Positions 15,791 through 25,505 of a stretch of 41,504 nucleotides of DNA are shown one piece after another; within the stretch, counting starts at the first letter, position 1, and each line of letters starts with the position of its first letter. The position numbers and the translations under genes were made by a program. Source of the DNA: Thiothrix lacustris DSM 21227 (GTDB lineage: Bacteria > Pseudomonadota > Gammaproteobacteria > Thiotrichales > Thiotrichaceae); the NCBI RefSeq assembly GCF_000621325.1, contig NZ_JHYQ01000037.1:1-41504 (forward strand), written 5' to 3'. The notes under the pieces are model-generated. The model did no database searches and was not told the DNA's origin. It saw only the letters and a program-made list of their open reading frames with translations.

Positions 15791-16507
15791 TTATTGAGTT
15801 GAATTCAGTAGCTGTTCCACAAACGCGGGCACGATTTGGCTGGCCAAGCCGTTGATGGATTCGTCGAACAGCTCGCTGTTGTTGGTGGGGTCAAGGTTCA
15901 GTTCTACTGTCCTGACGCCTTCTTCCTGAGCAATTTTGACTAGCCCTGCCGCCGGGTAAACCAGCCCGGAGGTGCCGATGGCAATAAACAGGTCAGCTTC
16001 TTCCAGCGCCCTGAAAATATCTTGCATCTGGAGCGGCATTTCATCGAACCAGACAATGTGCGGGCGCAAATTGCCGGGGCGCTGGCAGCAGTCGCAGATA
16101 CTGTCGGTATCAATATCATCCAGCCAATCGTAGACCAACCCGCTTTGCTGGCAGCGGATTTTGGCAAGCTCGCCGTGCATGTGAATCAGGTTTTGGCTGC
16201 CCGCCCGTTCGTGCAGGTTATCGACATTTTGCGTGACCAGCAGCACCTTGCCGGGGTGTTCGCGTTCCAGCTTGGCAAGTGCCAAGTGCGCGGCGTTGGG
16301 TTGAACCTTGGGGTCATGCAGTTGCCGCCGCCGGGCATTGTAAAATTCGTGTACCAAGGCCGGGTTGCGCTCGAAACCGTCAGGGGTGGCGACATCTTCG
16401 ATGCGGTGTTCGTGCCACAGCCCGTCGCTGGCGCGGAAGGTTTGGATGCCGGATTCGGCGGAAATCCCCGCGCCGGTGAGAATTACGATGTGTTCGTGCA
16501 TGTTCAT
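15791..16507 (-). CDS. cobB: class III NAD-dependent protein deacylase, CobB/SIRT5 type
   Basis: A 238-residue sirtuin. [14 protein letters not shown] (12-25) binds NAD, QNVD (93-96) and HGE (catalytic His 111) form the active site, and cysteines around 119 and 138-141 form the zinc site. Tyr 56 and Arg 59 in FYNARRR are the class III pair that selects succinyl or malonyl lysine. It removes acyl groups from lysines using NAD. The length is that of stand-alone bacterial CobB, without the extra domains of defence sirtuins. It converges on the protease gene with one base between stops, and lies 54 bp downstream of the AAA/PD-(D/E)XK gene. Confidence 0.95.
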   Translation of the reverse strand: MNMHEHIVILTGAGISAESGIQTFRASDGLWHEHRIEDVATPDGFERNPALVHEFYNARRRQLHDPKVQPNAAHLALAKLEREHPGKVLLVTQNVDNLHERAGSQNLIHMHGELAKIRCQQSGLVYDWLDDIDTDSICDCCQRPGNLRPHIVWFDEMPLQMQDIFRALEEADLFIAIGTSGLVYPAAGLVKIAQEEGVRTVELNLDPTNNSELFDESINGLASQIVPAFVEQLLNSTQ

Positions 16508-16561
16508 ACATTCAGCTCGCTGTTTTCAGGACTCGTTTGGGTGGTAATGACACCATGGGGC

Positions 16562-18355
16562 TTAACAACATTCTTGCCACACCAGCCTGTCAAATCCCAA
16601 GGCTACCACGGCGAGGCAATGCAGCCGCGCCGGTTCTTGGTATTTTTCTGCCAGCACGCGTTGATAATCCTGCAATTGTGCCAAGGCTTCGCGCAACGCT
16701 GTTTGCACCGCCGGTAAGGCCGCCAAGGTTTCGCGGGATTGCTCACGTACTTGCGCCCCGCTGAGTTTTAAGTCAGCTAATGACAGGTATTTGAATTCCA
16801 ACACGATGTCTTTGAGGGTGGGGTATTGGCGCATACTGGGGCGGATAATCATCACCAAATCGGCATAACGCCGTTTGAGTGCGGTTTCGGAATCCATGAT
16901 GTAGTAAATGTCATTGAACAGCAGGGTGAGAAACGCCGTTTTGACGGTCAGCTCGTTGCTCCAAGCGTAATCACGGTTATTGAATACGGCGAAGTATTTT
17001 TGCTCCAGATAATCAGCGAGTGGGTGCAAGTCGGCGGATTGGTAGAAACGTTCTGCCATCGCTGCGACCGCGATACGCTCTTGTGCAGCAGGTAGGACGC
17101 GCTGTTTGAGTTCATCCACATACAAGGCGCGGGTGACAAGGTTGGGAATGCCCAGTGCCAGTTTGCCCAGTTCGCCCGTTCCGGTGATGGTCAACACCCC
17201 GAAATAGTACAGCAGTGACAGCATATAGCGTTCGTCGTGCTGTAACTCCCCCAGTTTTTCGACCCCGAAACGGTTTTCTAGAAAGTCCAGCAACACGGGG
17301 TGTTCTTCGTTCAGAATGCTTTCGATCACCCGAAGGCCGCTGGGTTGGCTGGCAATGTAACGGATACGGGCGGCATCCATCGCTAAATTACCGTCGAGCA
17401 TTTGGCGCGGTGCGGTACATTCGTCTTGATAATGGCGCAGAAAATGGAAACACAGAATGGGGTTATACAACAGCGGTTTACCCATCTCATAGCAAAAACG
17501 GTAGCCATTGTAGAATTGTTTGAGGGTTTGTAACATGCCCTCACGCAAGGCATCGTCATGCTTGCAATGCTGTAGGACTTGCGTCACTAGCCCATCCAAT
17601 TCGTCGTGGGTTATGCCGCATAATGCATTGAAACGTGGCATTTGTGAAATGTCTGTGGCGACATTATAGCCGCTGGTAGCGTCACTCAAGACCAGTGGCG
17701 ACACGCCAGTGATGAATACTCGCGCTATTTTCCCTTCTGACGCGCTGGCTTTGATCACTTTGAACAGGGTCTTGAGAATGCCTTCGCCTTCCAACAGGTC
17801 GCGGTAACGTTGGGCGTTGTGAACGTCCCGCACTAGCACTTCATTGGCGAAATTGTCGTATTCGTCGATCAGCAGGTAGAGTTTTTGCCCGTTGTTTTTC
17901 AACGCTTCCAGCAGTTGTTCGAGCGAGGAGAGGGCGTTATCAAGGTTGAGTACGACATTCGGGTTGGGTAATTGTGGGTGGTAATGGTCAAGAAACCCAC
18001 GAATGCGGTCGTTTAGATGGTCAAACAGGTTTTGTCTGATCTGCTCAATATCGCCTTGTGCGGATACTGTGGAAAAATCCCAACGTAAAATCAGGTAACT
18101 GTTGCGCTCTGGGGTTGGGTGATTGCCCACGCTTAAGCCGCCAAAGAGTGCATCGAATTGATCTGCTTTATTAATGTCGTAATAATTCGCTAGCGTAGAC
18201 AACAGCAATGATTTACCAAAGCGGCGCGGTCGCAGGAAAATCAATTGTTTACCTGCCGCTTCCAGCACGGGGATAGCGGCGGTTCGGTCGAGGTATAAAA
18301 AACCTTCAGTACGTAACGCGTGGAAGTCACTGATGCCATAGGGGAAATGAATCAT
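16562..18355 (-). CDS. AAA-ATPase-like / PD-(D/E)XK nuclease superfamily protein
   Basis: A 597-residue protein of the AAA-ATPase-like plus PD-(D/E)XK (DUF1703-type) family. The N-terminus reads FPYGISDFHALR then RPRRFGKSL (42-50) as Walker A. YLLIDEYDNFANE is Walker B. Near the C-terminus, ADLVMII and VLEFKYL supply the Asp and E-x-K of a PD-(D/E)XK nuclease. Family members are abundant and often multicopy in some gammaproteobacteria and Bacteroidetes, and their role is not settled. AAGGAG precedes the ATG. It follows the restriction-modification gene by 23 bp on the same strand, so the two may be cotranscribed. Confidence 0.9.
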   Translation of the reverse strand: MIHFPYGISDFHALRTEGFLYLDRTAAIPVLEAAGKQLIFLRPRRFGKSLLLSTLANYYDINKADQFDALFGGLSVGNHPTPERNSYLILRWDFSTVSAQGDIEQIRQNLFDHLNDRIRGFLDHYHPQLPNPNVVLNLDNALSSLEQLLEALKNNGQKLYLLIDEYDNFANEVLVRDVHNAQRYRDLLEGEGILKTLFKVIKASASEGKIARVFITGVSPLVLSDATSGYNVATDISQMPRFNALCGITHDELDGLVTQVLQHCKHDDALREGMLQTLKQFYNGYRFCYEMGKPLLYNPILCFHFLRHYQDECTAPRQMLDGNLAMDAARIRYIASQPSGLRVIESILNEEHPVLLDFLENRFGVEKLGELQHDERYMLSLLYYFGVLTITGTGELGKLALGIPNLVTRALYVDELKQRVLPAAQERIAVAAMAERFYQSADLHPLADYLEQKYFAVFNNRDYAWSNELTVKTAFLTLLFNDIYYIMDSETALKRRYADLVMIIRPSMRQYPTLKDIVLEFKYLSLADLKLSGAQVREQSRETLAALPAVQTALREALAQLQDYQRVLAEKYQEPARLHCLAVVALGFDRLVWQECC

Positions 18356-18378
18356 AATCTGTACTCCTTTGCGTTAGT

Positions 18379-21300
18379 TTAGCCAATATTTCCTTCTAAC
18401 AACGTGACTTCCCCCGCATCCAGCCCAAACAGCGCATAAACCGCCGCGTTCAACGCCTGTTCTTGCGTGGCAAGCTGATAGCTCAAGTGTTGAATGGCTG
18501 CTTTATCCTTGTCAAACCACGCTTCCCACGTATTGCGTTCTGCCAGTGGGATTTCCTGCTTGAAGAGCTTTTTTACTTCGTCACGGAAGGCGGCGAAATC
18601 CATTTCCCACCAGGCTTGCAGCTTTTGGGAGAGCTTCGGGTCTTTGGTTTTGGGGCAGAGGTCAGGGATACGGTGGCGGAAAGCGTTTTGTAGCGCGTAG
18701 CGTTGTTCTGCCAGCGTTTGGCAGTTTTCCGCCAACCCTGCAATGACCACCTTCTGCTCATCCGTCGCCGCCGGAATCGGCAACGTGTCGATAAAATAGC
18801 TACGAACTTCGTAAAATCCACCACGAACTGATGGGCACATGGCTGAAATGCAAAACCAATGGATTGCTGAATTTAGTAATCCAAGTAAGAAATAATTTGC
18901 ATTAATTAATAAATAGCTTTTGTCGTTGGAGTAGTAGCCTTTCGTGTCAAGGCGGAACAACGCATTAGGTGAAAAATGCCCGTAGCTGATTTTAGGGTCT
19001 TCAAACGCCGAATAATAATCACATGAACGTAACTCCCACCAAAACTCACCTTTATCGCCACGTTTTTGTCCGCGCTCCATAAACGGTTCGAGCCATTCAC
19101 AGATGGCAGGATGTTGCTGTTTGAGCCAGTTCCACGCGGTGGCTTCGTCAACGGGTTCGTTTGCGCTGCCTATCTGCTGTCGTGTCCAGCCTTTTGGAAA
19201 CAGGATCAGGTAAAGGTTGCGTGATTCCGCCCGCCATTGTTTCAGGTCTTTGCCTTCCAAAAAGGGTTTCAAGCGGCCGAGTGATTGCGGGTTAGCCGCC
19301 ACGATGCGGTCACGGGTGGTTTTGTCGATAACAAAGGCTTCGTTGAGTCCGGTTTTGATGCCGTAGAGGGGTGAGCCGTAGGCTTCTTTGAGGGTGCGTT
19401 TGCCTTTGGTGAGTTTGGTGCGCAGGGCTTGCAGGCGTTCGTCTTCGAGCCGCCAGCCGTCAAGGGCGAGTTTGTTTTGTTGCATTTCGCTAAACGCGCC
19501 CGCCTTGAGTTCGCCCGCCAACTGGCTAACATGCGTCGATTGTACGTTGAGGAACTGGAAGGCGTAATCCTTCGGCGGATGTTTGCGGGCATGGCTGGGC
19601 TTTTCCATGATCAGAATGGCGGGGTAGGTGGTCACACCCTCAAAGACTTGCAAATCGCCAAAATCCACCACGTTTTTCAGATTTGCCTCCACCGCCAAAA
19701 ACTGCCGCAGATTCTCACCGCTGCCCGTGCGGAAAAACGTCGCGGAACTGATGAAACCCAGCATCCCGCCCTTTTTCAGCAAGCCCAAACCCAACTCAAA
19801 AAAGTACGTGTAAAGGTCAGCCACACCATGATACGTGCGGTAATGTTTCTCCAGATACGGCTTGATCGGAATCAGGCGTTCCTGCCGCACATACGGCGGA
19901 TTGCCCAGAATGACATCAAACTCCTTGAACTGCTTAAACCAGTGGAAAGCGCGTTTATCCACGCTTTTGTCATCCACCACGCTATTGCCCTGGCGGATAT
20001 TGTCCCGCAACGACGTCAACGGCTTGCCATATTCCGCCGTCGCCAAATGCAGGGAAAGCCGCGCAATTTCCACCGATTCGGCGTTAATATCCACCCCGAA
20101 CAGGTTGTTATGCAAAATATCGTGGTTAAGTTCCGTGCTGACCAGTTCGCTGGGTTCACCCAATTCTGCCAAGCGTTGGTTAACCTGCTGGTATTCCCGC
20201 TTCAAATAGTTCAGCGCCGCCACCAAAAACGCGCCGCTACCACACGCCGGGTCAAGGATGCGCGTGGTCGCCAAGGTTTGCCGATACGCCGCCCACCACG
20301 CCAAGGAATCCGCCTCCGCCGCAATTGCCAATTTGCACTTACTGAGGTATGCGCCCAATGTGTGCTGCACAATCCACGCGGTAATGAAATCTGGCGTATA
20401 CACCACGCCATCCTGCTTGCGCTTGCCGCTCGTGCCGTGCTTTTGCTGAGTCAATTCGAGGTCGGTTTGCTCATCCAACGACTCGTAAATTTGGTCAAGA
20501 TCAGCGATGGATTGCTCGAAAATATGCCCCAAGATCGTCACGTTGACATCGGAATCAAAGTCGTACACCCACAGGCGTTGCAGCTCTTGCAACAAGCCAT
20601 CGCTGATAGTCAGCTCTTCCAGCGCCGCATCGGGCTTGAACAAATCGCCGTTGTAACGCGGAATGCCGCGCTTGAGGTCGCCGTCATTGACCGCCTTGAA
20701 CAACCATTTCAGCCTATCCCACGCATCCGTCAGGCTGTCTTTGGCCAGAATATACGTCGCCAAGGTATTGGCAGGCAGCAAGTCACGGTCTTCCGCAAAG
20801 GCAATAAACAGCACCCGATCCAGCAAGGTTTGCGCCCGTGCCACCATGCTTTGACGGCTGAAACGCCCGTTTTCGCGCTTCATGCCATTGATCAGCTTCA
20901 CCCGAATCTCGCGGTAATCGGCGTACAGCGCGTTGGTAATGTCCTTTTCCGCTTGCTGGCTTTGCTCGAACAGCTTTTCAGTCGCGCCCGTCAGCAAGTT
21001 TTTTGCCCCCAGCAATAACACGAACCGCGCATATTCTTCAGGCTTAATCAGCTCAGCAATTTGCCAGCTTTCGTAGATGTCGCTGGAATAGGGAAATTTG
21101 TAGAGGCGGATTTCAATGCAGTTGGACACCAGAAACCACTTGGCCTCACCGTTGCTATTCACCGCGTATTGCGTGGCTTGGTCAACGGTGGAGAGCTTGC
21201 GCCCCAGCATCGGAATATCCATGTTGCTGGTGCGCGGGTCTTTCAATTCCAATGGAGCAAGGCGCTGTTTGTTTTTTTCGGAAAATATGCCGAAGCTCAG

Positions 21301-21594
21301 GTCAGAAAAGCCTTTACCGCTTTTTTCCTCATAGCCCAGCGTCCATTGCCCGGTTTTTTTATCTTTCTGGCTGAAGCTTTTGTAACCCAACACCACCCCG
21401 CACAAGTCACGGAAAAATTCCGGCTGGAGCTTTTTCTCGTTCTGTTTTTGGATTGAGCCGTCGGTAATCATGGCGTGCCATTCCTCCAGCACCTTACGCG
21501 CTGCGGCAGGAATCTGCGCATCTTTCAAGCTGTTGCTGGCAGTCAGTGCTTTGCTAAGGGAGCGCGGATGAAATAAGCGTTGAGTGTTCGACAT
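18379..21594 (-). CDS. type IIG restriction-modification enzyme (Eco57I-like), single chain
   Basis: A 1071-residue fused endonuclease/methyltransferase. Residues 94-118 hold SDLSFG (Asp 98) and LELKD (Glu 116, Lys 118), a PD-(D/E)XK nuclease site. DPACGSG (448-454) is the AdoMet-binding motif I, and NPPY (565-568) marks an amino-methyltransferase that modifies adenine. The C-terminal 350 residues resemble the target-recognition region of TaqI/Eco57I-type enzymes (SPLYGIKTGLNEAF, LKPFLEGKDLKQW, FYEVRSYFIDTLPIP). It probably cuts unmodified foreign DNA and methylates host sites. No separate specificity or methylase gene is nearby. The frame is intact from end to end. Confidence 0.94.
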   Translation of the reverse strand: MSNTQRLFHPRSLSKALTASNSLKDAQIPAAARKVLEEWHAMITDGSIQKQNEKKLQPEFFRDLCGVVLGYKSFSQKDKKTGQWTLGYEEKSGKGFSDLSFGIFSEKNKQRLAPLELKDPRTSNMDIPMLGRKLSTVDQATQYAVNSNGEAKWFLVSNCIEIRLYKFPYSSDIYESWQIAELIKPEEYARFVLLLGAKNLLTGATEKLFEQSQQAEKDITNALYADYREIRVKLINGMKRENGRFSRQSMVARAQTLLDRVLFIAFAEDRDLLPANTLATYILAKDSLTDAWDRLKWLFKAVNDGDLKRGIPRYNGDLFKPDAALEELTISDGLLQELQRLWVYDFDSDVNVTILGHIFEQSIADLDQIYESLDEQTDLELTQQKHGTSGKRKQDGVVYTPDFITAWIVQHTLGAYLSKCKLAIAAEADSLAWWAAYRQTLATTRILDPACGSGAFLVAALNYLKREYQQVNQRLAELGEPSELVSTELNHDILHNNLFGVDINAESVEIARLSLHLATAEYGKPLTSLRDNIRQGNSVVDDKSVDKRAFHWFKQFKEFDVILGNPPYVRQERLIPIKPYLEKHYRTYHGVADLYTYFFELGLGLLKKGGMLGFISSATFFRTGSGENLRQFLAVEANLKNVVDFGDLQVFEGVTTYPAILIMEKPSHARKHPPKDYAFQFLNVQSTHVSQLAGELKAGAFSEMQQNKLALDGWRLEDERLQALRTKLTKGKRTLKEAYGSPLYGIKTGLNEAFVIDKTTRDRIVAANPQSLGRLKPFLEGKDLKQWRAESRNLYLILFPKGWTRQQIGSANEPVDEATAWNWLKQQHPAICEWLEPFMERGQKRGDKGEFWWELRSCDYYSAFEDPKISYGHFSPNALFRLDTKGYYSNDKSYLLINANYFLLGLLNSAIHWFCISAMCPSVRGGFYEVRSYFIDTLPIPAATDEQKVVIAGLAENCQTLAEQRYALQNAFRHRIPDLCPKTKDPKLSQKLQAWWEMDFAAFRDEVKKLFKQEIPLAERNTWEAWFDKDKAAIQHLSYQLATQEQALNAAVYALFGLDAGEVTLLEGNIG

Positions 21595-21637
21595 GGGTAA
21601 AGATCAGCCTCTTATTGGGAAGGCTAATCCTACCACC

Positions 21638-22252
21638 TCACAACCCGCCGGACATCATCAGCAAACCAAAAAACGGCGCAAGCACAATCCCACCCAACAC
21701 GGCCGTTACACCATCTGCCGCCAGTGTCAGCGGAGTCAGGGCAATTTTTGCAGCAGTATCCGCCACACCATCCGGCGCGATAATGGTCAGCTCATACGGC
21801 TGGCGGAAGAAGGCTGTTTGTGGCACTCGCACATTGCCTGCCAGATAGCGCGTTCCCTGAATAGCCGCGCTGTATGCCATCATATTGCCCTGTTGGCTGA
21901 AACCACGTTGAGTCAGGAATTGGTGCTCATCCACCGTGAGTGTTCCCACATCAACTTGCAAGGTATAACTGCCGCTTACGCCTTGCCCCGCATTCACGGT
22001 GAATTTGCCAAAAGTCGGTTTGAGCTTGGTACGCCCCGGCCATTGCAACACCGACTTCAGCGGCTCATTCAGCGGGAAAATGAAATGGTGCTGTTCACCT
22101 GCGACCACCAACGTGGCTTTGTCTGGGGTGATCAGGAAACTGTTGATCTTTTCCGTGCTGGTATTTTTGGTGGCGTGCAAGGCATGTGTGGCACAGCCGA
22201 CTGAGGCAATCCCCAGCATGGCAATGAGTAAATAACGCAGTAAGTGACGCAT
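21638..22252 (-). CDS. hypothetical lipoprotein
   Basis: A 204-residue protein with a lipoprotein signal (MRHLLRYLLIAML, lipobox SVGC with Cys 20). The mature part is mostly predicted beta strand, and the last 40 residues are a Gly/Leu/Ala-rich hydrophobic stretch (VLGGIVLAPFFGLLMMSG) that could enter a membrane. I do not recognise a family. AGGGGA precedes the ATG. It lies 43 bp downstream of the restriction-modification start but is on the same strand and is read towards it. Confidence 0.8.
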   Translation of the reverse strand: MRHLLRYLLIAMLGIASVGCATHALHATKNTSTEKINSFLITPDKATLVVAGEQHHFIFPLNEPLKSVLQWPGRTKLKPTFGKFTVNAGQGVSGSYTLQVDVGTLTVDEHQFLTQRGFSQQGNMMAYSAAIQGTRYLAGNVRVPQTAFFRQPYELTIIAPDGVADTAAKIALTPLTLAADGVTAVLGGIVLAPFFGLLMMSGGL

Positions 22253-22496
22253 GGTGATCCCCTGTGGTGTTGGTTAGTAAGATAAGGTTATCTTGCGCCA
22301 TCCGCCACAGGGTGGAAAGCATCCGGTGTTCAAGTAGCAAATGGCGGTACTTTAAGGCGCATTATTCGCGCTGTCTGTCAGGTCAATACCACTGATTGTG
22401 ATGATAATCACGGTGTACCGGGCACACTGCTGTTAAAGTTTTTCCAATGTTTCGATCAAGCTTTTGACCGTGCCTGTACTACTGGAAATACAACAA

Positions 22497-23534
22497 ATGC
22501 ACAATAGACAAATAAAGACCTCATTAATTTTCAGCTTCGTACTGGCCTGTTCGCTGGGCGAAACCGCCTCTGCCGAGTGGTATGAATCCACGGCCGAACC
22601 CAGTTTGGTGGTGCGTGCCAAGCCAGACGTGGGCGCTGAAAAATGGGGTAATGTGCCTGTCGGTGGCAAAGTGAATGTGCTTGAGCAGGTGGGCAATGAA
22701 GAGTCCATCGGTGGCAATACGGGACATTGGGTAAAAATTCAGTGGAAAGATAAAACCGCCTACGCCTTCGATGCCTTCTTAACCCCTGTTGCGTCGCACG
22801 ATGCCGCTCCCCAAGCGCAGACACCAGAACAAGCTTCGTCTTTAGAGGACGTGCTAGATATGGTGTATGAGGGTCACGATAAAAATAACTGCCTGCGTTA
22901 TCATTCTGACACCCCGAAGTATTATTACTGCATGAAGGTTGATCGTGTCGATACGGTAAGAGCCAATGATGGGCTGCGCACCTATGTGTTACTCAGTGGC
23001 GAAATGACCAATGGTGACGGGGAGGGTGGTTCCCACGTCGATGGCGGGTTAGTGGGCGCATTAGTGCTTAAGGAAGGCAGCAAGGGTATGGAAATTATTG
23101 CCGGTGATCCTGCGATTTCCATGGGAGCCTTTGGTAGTGGTCCAACAAAATGGGATTTAGTGAAACTGGGGGCATCCAGCTACTGGGGTTGGAAAAATAC
23201 GTGGGGTGATGCGCATGGAGGTATTTCTGGTACGCGTTATTCTATCCTAGCGCCCTATGGTAAGAAGATTAAGGAACTGGCTGGTTTCGTTCAAGACTAT
23301 TCTGATGAAGGCAATTGTGATGAAGCCGGTGGCTGCAAAGTAACCAGTTACACCAGCCATTTGAAAATCGACTCCACCCAAATCGGCGACAAGGTTTTCC
23401 CGCTTAACATTACCGTGAGTGGTACTGAAAAGGGGAAAACGATTCCCGAAAAAACGTGGACATTCCCCTTTGATACCAAGACGTGGTCGTATGTTGAACC
23501 CAAGGGTTGGACACTGGAAAACCTGGAGTTTTAG
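22497..23534 (+). CDS. secreted protein with N-terminal SH3 domain
   Basis: About 345 residues from the ATG at 22497 (MHNRQIKTSL). The signal peptide ends near TASA (residue 26). Residues about 27-100 look like a bacterial SH3 (SH3b) domain: WYEST, SLVVRAKPDVGAEKWGNVP, GHWVKIQWKDKTAYAF. Such domains bind peptidoglycan or peptides. The remaining 240 residues are Gly/Asp-rich with two cysteine pairs (NNCLRYH ... YYCMKV; GNCDEAGGC) and are unrecognised. Likely periplasmic. The stop codon abuts the stop of the convergent CvfB gene. Confidence 0.8.
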   Translation: MHNRQIKTSLIFSFVLACSLGETASAEWYESTAEPSLVVRAKPDVGAEKWGNVPVGGKVNVLEQVGNEESIGGNTGHWVKIQWKDKTAYAFDAFLTPVASHDAAPQAQTPEQASSLEDVLDMVYEGHDKNNCLRYHSDTPKYYYCMKVDRVDTVRANDGLRTYVLLSGEMTNGDGEGGSHVDGGLVGALVLKEGSKGMEIIAGDPAISMGAFGSGPTKWDLVKLGASSYWGWKNTWGDAHGGISGTRYSILAPYGKKIKELAGFVQDYSDEGNCDEAGGCKVTSYTSHLKIDSTQIGDKVFPLNITVSGTEKGKTIPEKTWTFPFDTKTWSYVEPKGWTLENLEF

Positions 23535-24368
23535 TCAGGAAACCAACCGGATCATATCCTTGCCCATCACGATTTTCTGCTGCTTGTACAGCAAGCCGAT
23601 GGCGCGTTTGAAATGCGCCTTACTCACCTGAAATTCGCGGTAAATGTCATCCGGTGAACTCTTGTCGGTAAAGGTGGATGTGCCACCTTGCGCTTGCAGG
23701 TGATCGAGGATTTTCTGCGCCAGCGCATCCTGCACCACCGGGCTGGGTAATTGCAGCATCAGGTCGATTTTCTGGTCGGGGCGGATGGCTTTGATGTAAC
23801 CCTGTAAGCGTTGCCCGATGTGCAAGGGCTGGAACACTTCGTTAGCGTACACCAAGCCCAGGTGGGTGGCTTCGATGATGGCTTTGTAGCCCAGTTCCGT
23901 GCGTTCATAAATCATCATATCCACGGGCTGGCGCGGCTCAAAATGGCTATTGAATTCGTTGAGGAACAAGTCCAGCCGCGATGAGGCAACGATGGTTTCG
24001 GTGTGGTCATCGACGTAAATATACACCACATACGACTGGCCTTCCTTCATCTGCGTGGCCTGTTCCTTACGCGGAACCAGCAAATCCTTCGGCAAACCCC
24101 AATCCAGAAACGCACCGAAATGGCTGACAGCCACGACTTTCAGGCAGGCAATTTCGCCGACTTCTGCCCGTGGGGTTTCGGTGGTGGCAATCAGGCGGTC
24201 TTCTGAGTCCAGATAGATGAACACGTTTAGCCAGCTTTCGGGTTGGCAGCCTTCCGGCACGTAACGCTTGGGCAGGAGGATTTCACCGTAATTCTCGCCA
24301 TCCAGATACACCCCGAAGCTGGTGGCCTTGGTGACGCGCAGCAGGTTGAATTTGCCAATTTTTAACAT
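23535..24368 (-). CDS. CvfB/YitL family S1 RNA-binding protein
   Basis: A 277-residue protein with tandem S1-like beta barrels (GKFNLLRVTKATSFGVYLD; GEIACLKVVAVSHFGAFLDWGLPKDLLVP; GYKAIIEATHLGLVYANEVF) and a C-terminal winged-helix-like end (DKSSPDDIYREFQVSKAHFKRAIG). This is the full architecture of CvfB/YitL proteins, which bind RNA and affect virulence gene expression in Gram-positives. The role in Proteobacteria is not defined. AAAGGA precedes the ATG. Confidence 0.93.
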   Translation of the reverse strand: MLKIGKFNLLRVTKATSFGVYLDGENYGEILLPKRYVPEGCQPESWLNVFIYLDSEDRLIATTETPRAEVGEIACLKVVAVSHFGAFLDWGLPKDLLVPRKEQATQMKEGQSYVVYIYVDDHTETIVASSRLDLFLNEFNSHFEPRQPVDMMIYERTELGYKAIIEATHLGLVYANEVFQPLHIGQRLQGYIKAIRPDQKIDLMLQLPSPVVQDALAQKILDHLQAQGGTSTFTDKSSPDDIYREFQVSKAHFKRAIGLLYKQQKIVMGKDMIRLVS

Positions 24369-24470
24369 GAGGGGGTTCCTTTAATTGCTGTTCTTGACGC
24401 AAATGGGGCTAAAACGCGATTCTAACACCAAAATGCGGCTGTTTTCTGGCTTGTGCAACCTTCCCGATAA

Positions 24471-24938
24471 CTATTGAGTCAGTTCCACCAATACGCCACG
24501 GGTCAGGGTTTGCAGGTCTTGCGCTGCCAGCTCGATTTCCAGCCCGCGCCGCCCGGCACTGACGTAAATCGTGGGAAATTGCGCGGCAGAAGTGTCAATG
24601 AAGGTTTTCAGCAGCTTTTTCTGACCCAAAGGGCTGACACCGCCGAGCACGTAGCCGGTGGTGCGGGCGACCAGTGCCTTGTCTGCCATGTCGGCTTTTT
24701 TTGCGTGGGCGGCTTTAGCGATGGCTTTCATGCTGAGCATCGCCGCGACGGGGAGGATGCCAACCGCGAGTTCCTTGCCATCGAGACTAACTACCAGCGT
24801 TTTGAAGACTTGCGTGGGGGGCAGGCCGAGCTTTTCCGCCGCCTCCAGCCCATAGGCTTCATTGGCAGGGTCGTGGGCGTATTCGTGTATCTTGAAGGCG
24901 ATCTTGGCTTTTTTGGCAAGGTTGATGGCGGGGGTCAT
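24471..24938 (-). CDS. ybaK: Cys-tRNA(Pro) deacylase YbaK
   Basis: A 155-residue YbaK/EbsC-type editing protein. It hydrolyses cysteine wrongly attached to tRNA-Pro. Typical segments are HEYAHDPANEAYGLEAAEKLG, VFKTLVVSLDGKELAVGILP with the catalytic lysine of VFKTL, TGYVLGGVSPLGQKK and a final ISAG-like VSAGRRGLEIEL. Length and order match the family. GGAGA and AAGG lie before the ATG. It is followed by the DUF2809 protein upstream on the same strand. Confidence 0.95.
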   Translation of the reverse strand: MTPAINLAKKAKIAFKIHEYAHDPANEAYGLEAAEKLGLPPTQVFKTLVVSLDGKELAVGILPVAAMLSMKAIAKAAHAKKADMADKALVARTTGYVLGGVSPLGQKKLLKTFIDTSAAQFPTIYVSAGRRGLEIELAAQDLQTLTRGVLVELTQ

Positions 24939-24957
24939 GGTTGGCCTTTTTCTCCGG

Positions 24958-25350
24958 TTATCGCTGTTTCAAATATTCCAGCCTCAATTTTAGACCTATC
25001 CGGGTGTCCAGCCAATATACCGCGATACACCCCGCTGCATACATCAGCAAATCGTGGAAACTGAAACTCGTCCCCAGCACCACCCGCGCCCATCCGGTCA
25101 GGTGTAGCACATCCGCCAGCCGGAACAGTTGTGCGACTTCAATCAGTGTGGCAAAGGCAAATACGCCTATTGCCAGCCGTTTCGGCTCGAAATCGTAAAC
25201 AGCTTTCGCAGCGCAATACAACAAGATTACCACCAGAAAATCACCGAAATAGGCGCGGATGAAGTGGTAGTCGTTGAGCTTGGTAGCAATGATTACTTCG
25301 ACGATGAATAGAATGATGGCTGCGGCCAGCATGGGTAGATTCAAGCGCAT
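24958..25350 (-). CDS. DUF2809 family membrane protein
   Basis: A protein of about 130 residues with four hydrophobic segments. It has YHFIRAYFGDFLVVILLYC, FEPKRLAIGVFAFATLIEVAQLF and GTSFSFHDLLMYAAG, the signature blocks of DUF2809, a VanZ-like small membrane family of unknown function. I chose the ATG at 25350, which is preceded by AGGAAA. The frame is open further upstream, but that part does not resemble the family. Confidence 0.85.
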   Translation of the reverse strand: MRLNLPMLAAAIILFIVEVIIATKLNDYHFIRAYFGDFLVVILLYCAAKAVYDFEPKRLAIGVFAFATLIEVAQLFRLADVLHLTGWARVVLGTSFSFHDLLMYAAGCIAVYWLDTRIGLKLRLEYLKQR

Positions 25351-25505
25351 GTTGGTATTTCCTGTTATTGATATGGGCGGCATTATTCCTGAAATGTTTG
25401 CAGGAAACGTGCAAGCTTGAGGCATCTTTCGTGGATTTTTTTGAATCCATCCAACCAGTTTGTTCGTAGTATGATGTATCAACCACAACCGAAGGAGTGT
25501 TTCTC

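Noticed and set aside
15791-16507. Sirtuin considered as part of an anti-phage NAD-depletion system
   Set aside because: It is the short CobB type with the class III Tyr/Arg pair and no fused defence domain.
16022-16717. 231-codon plus-strand frame across the sirtuin and AAA genes
   Set aside because: Antisense to two clear genes, with no recognisable protein features.
19429-21018. 529-codon frame on the plus strand inside the restriction-modification gene
   Set aside because: It lies wholly antisense to an intact gene with strong motifs, and its translation shows no domain pattern.
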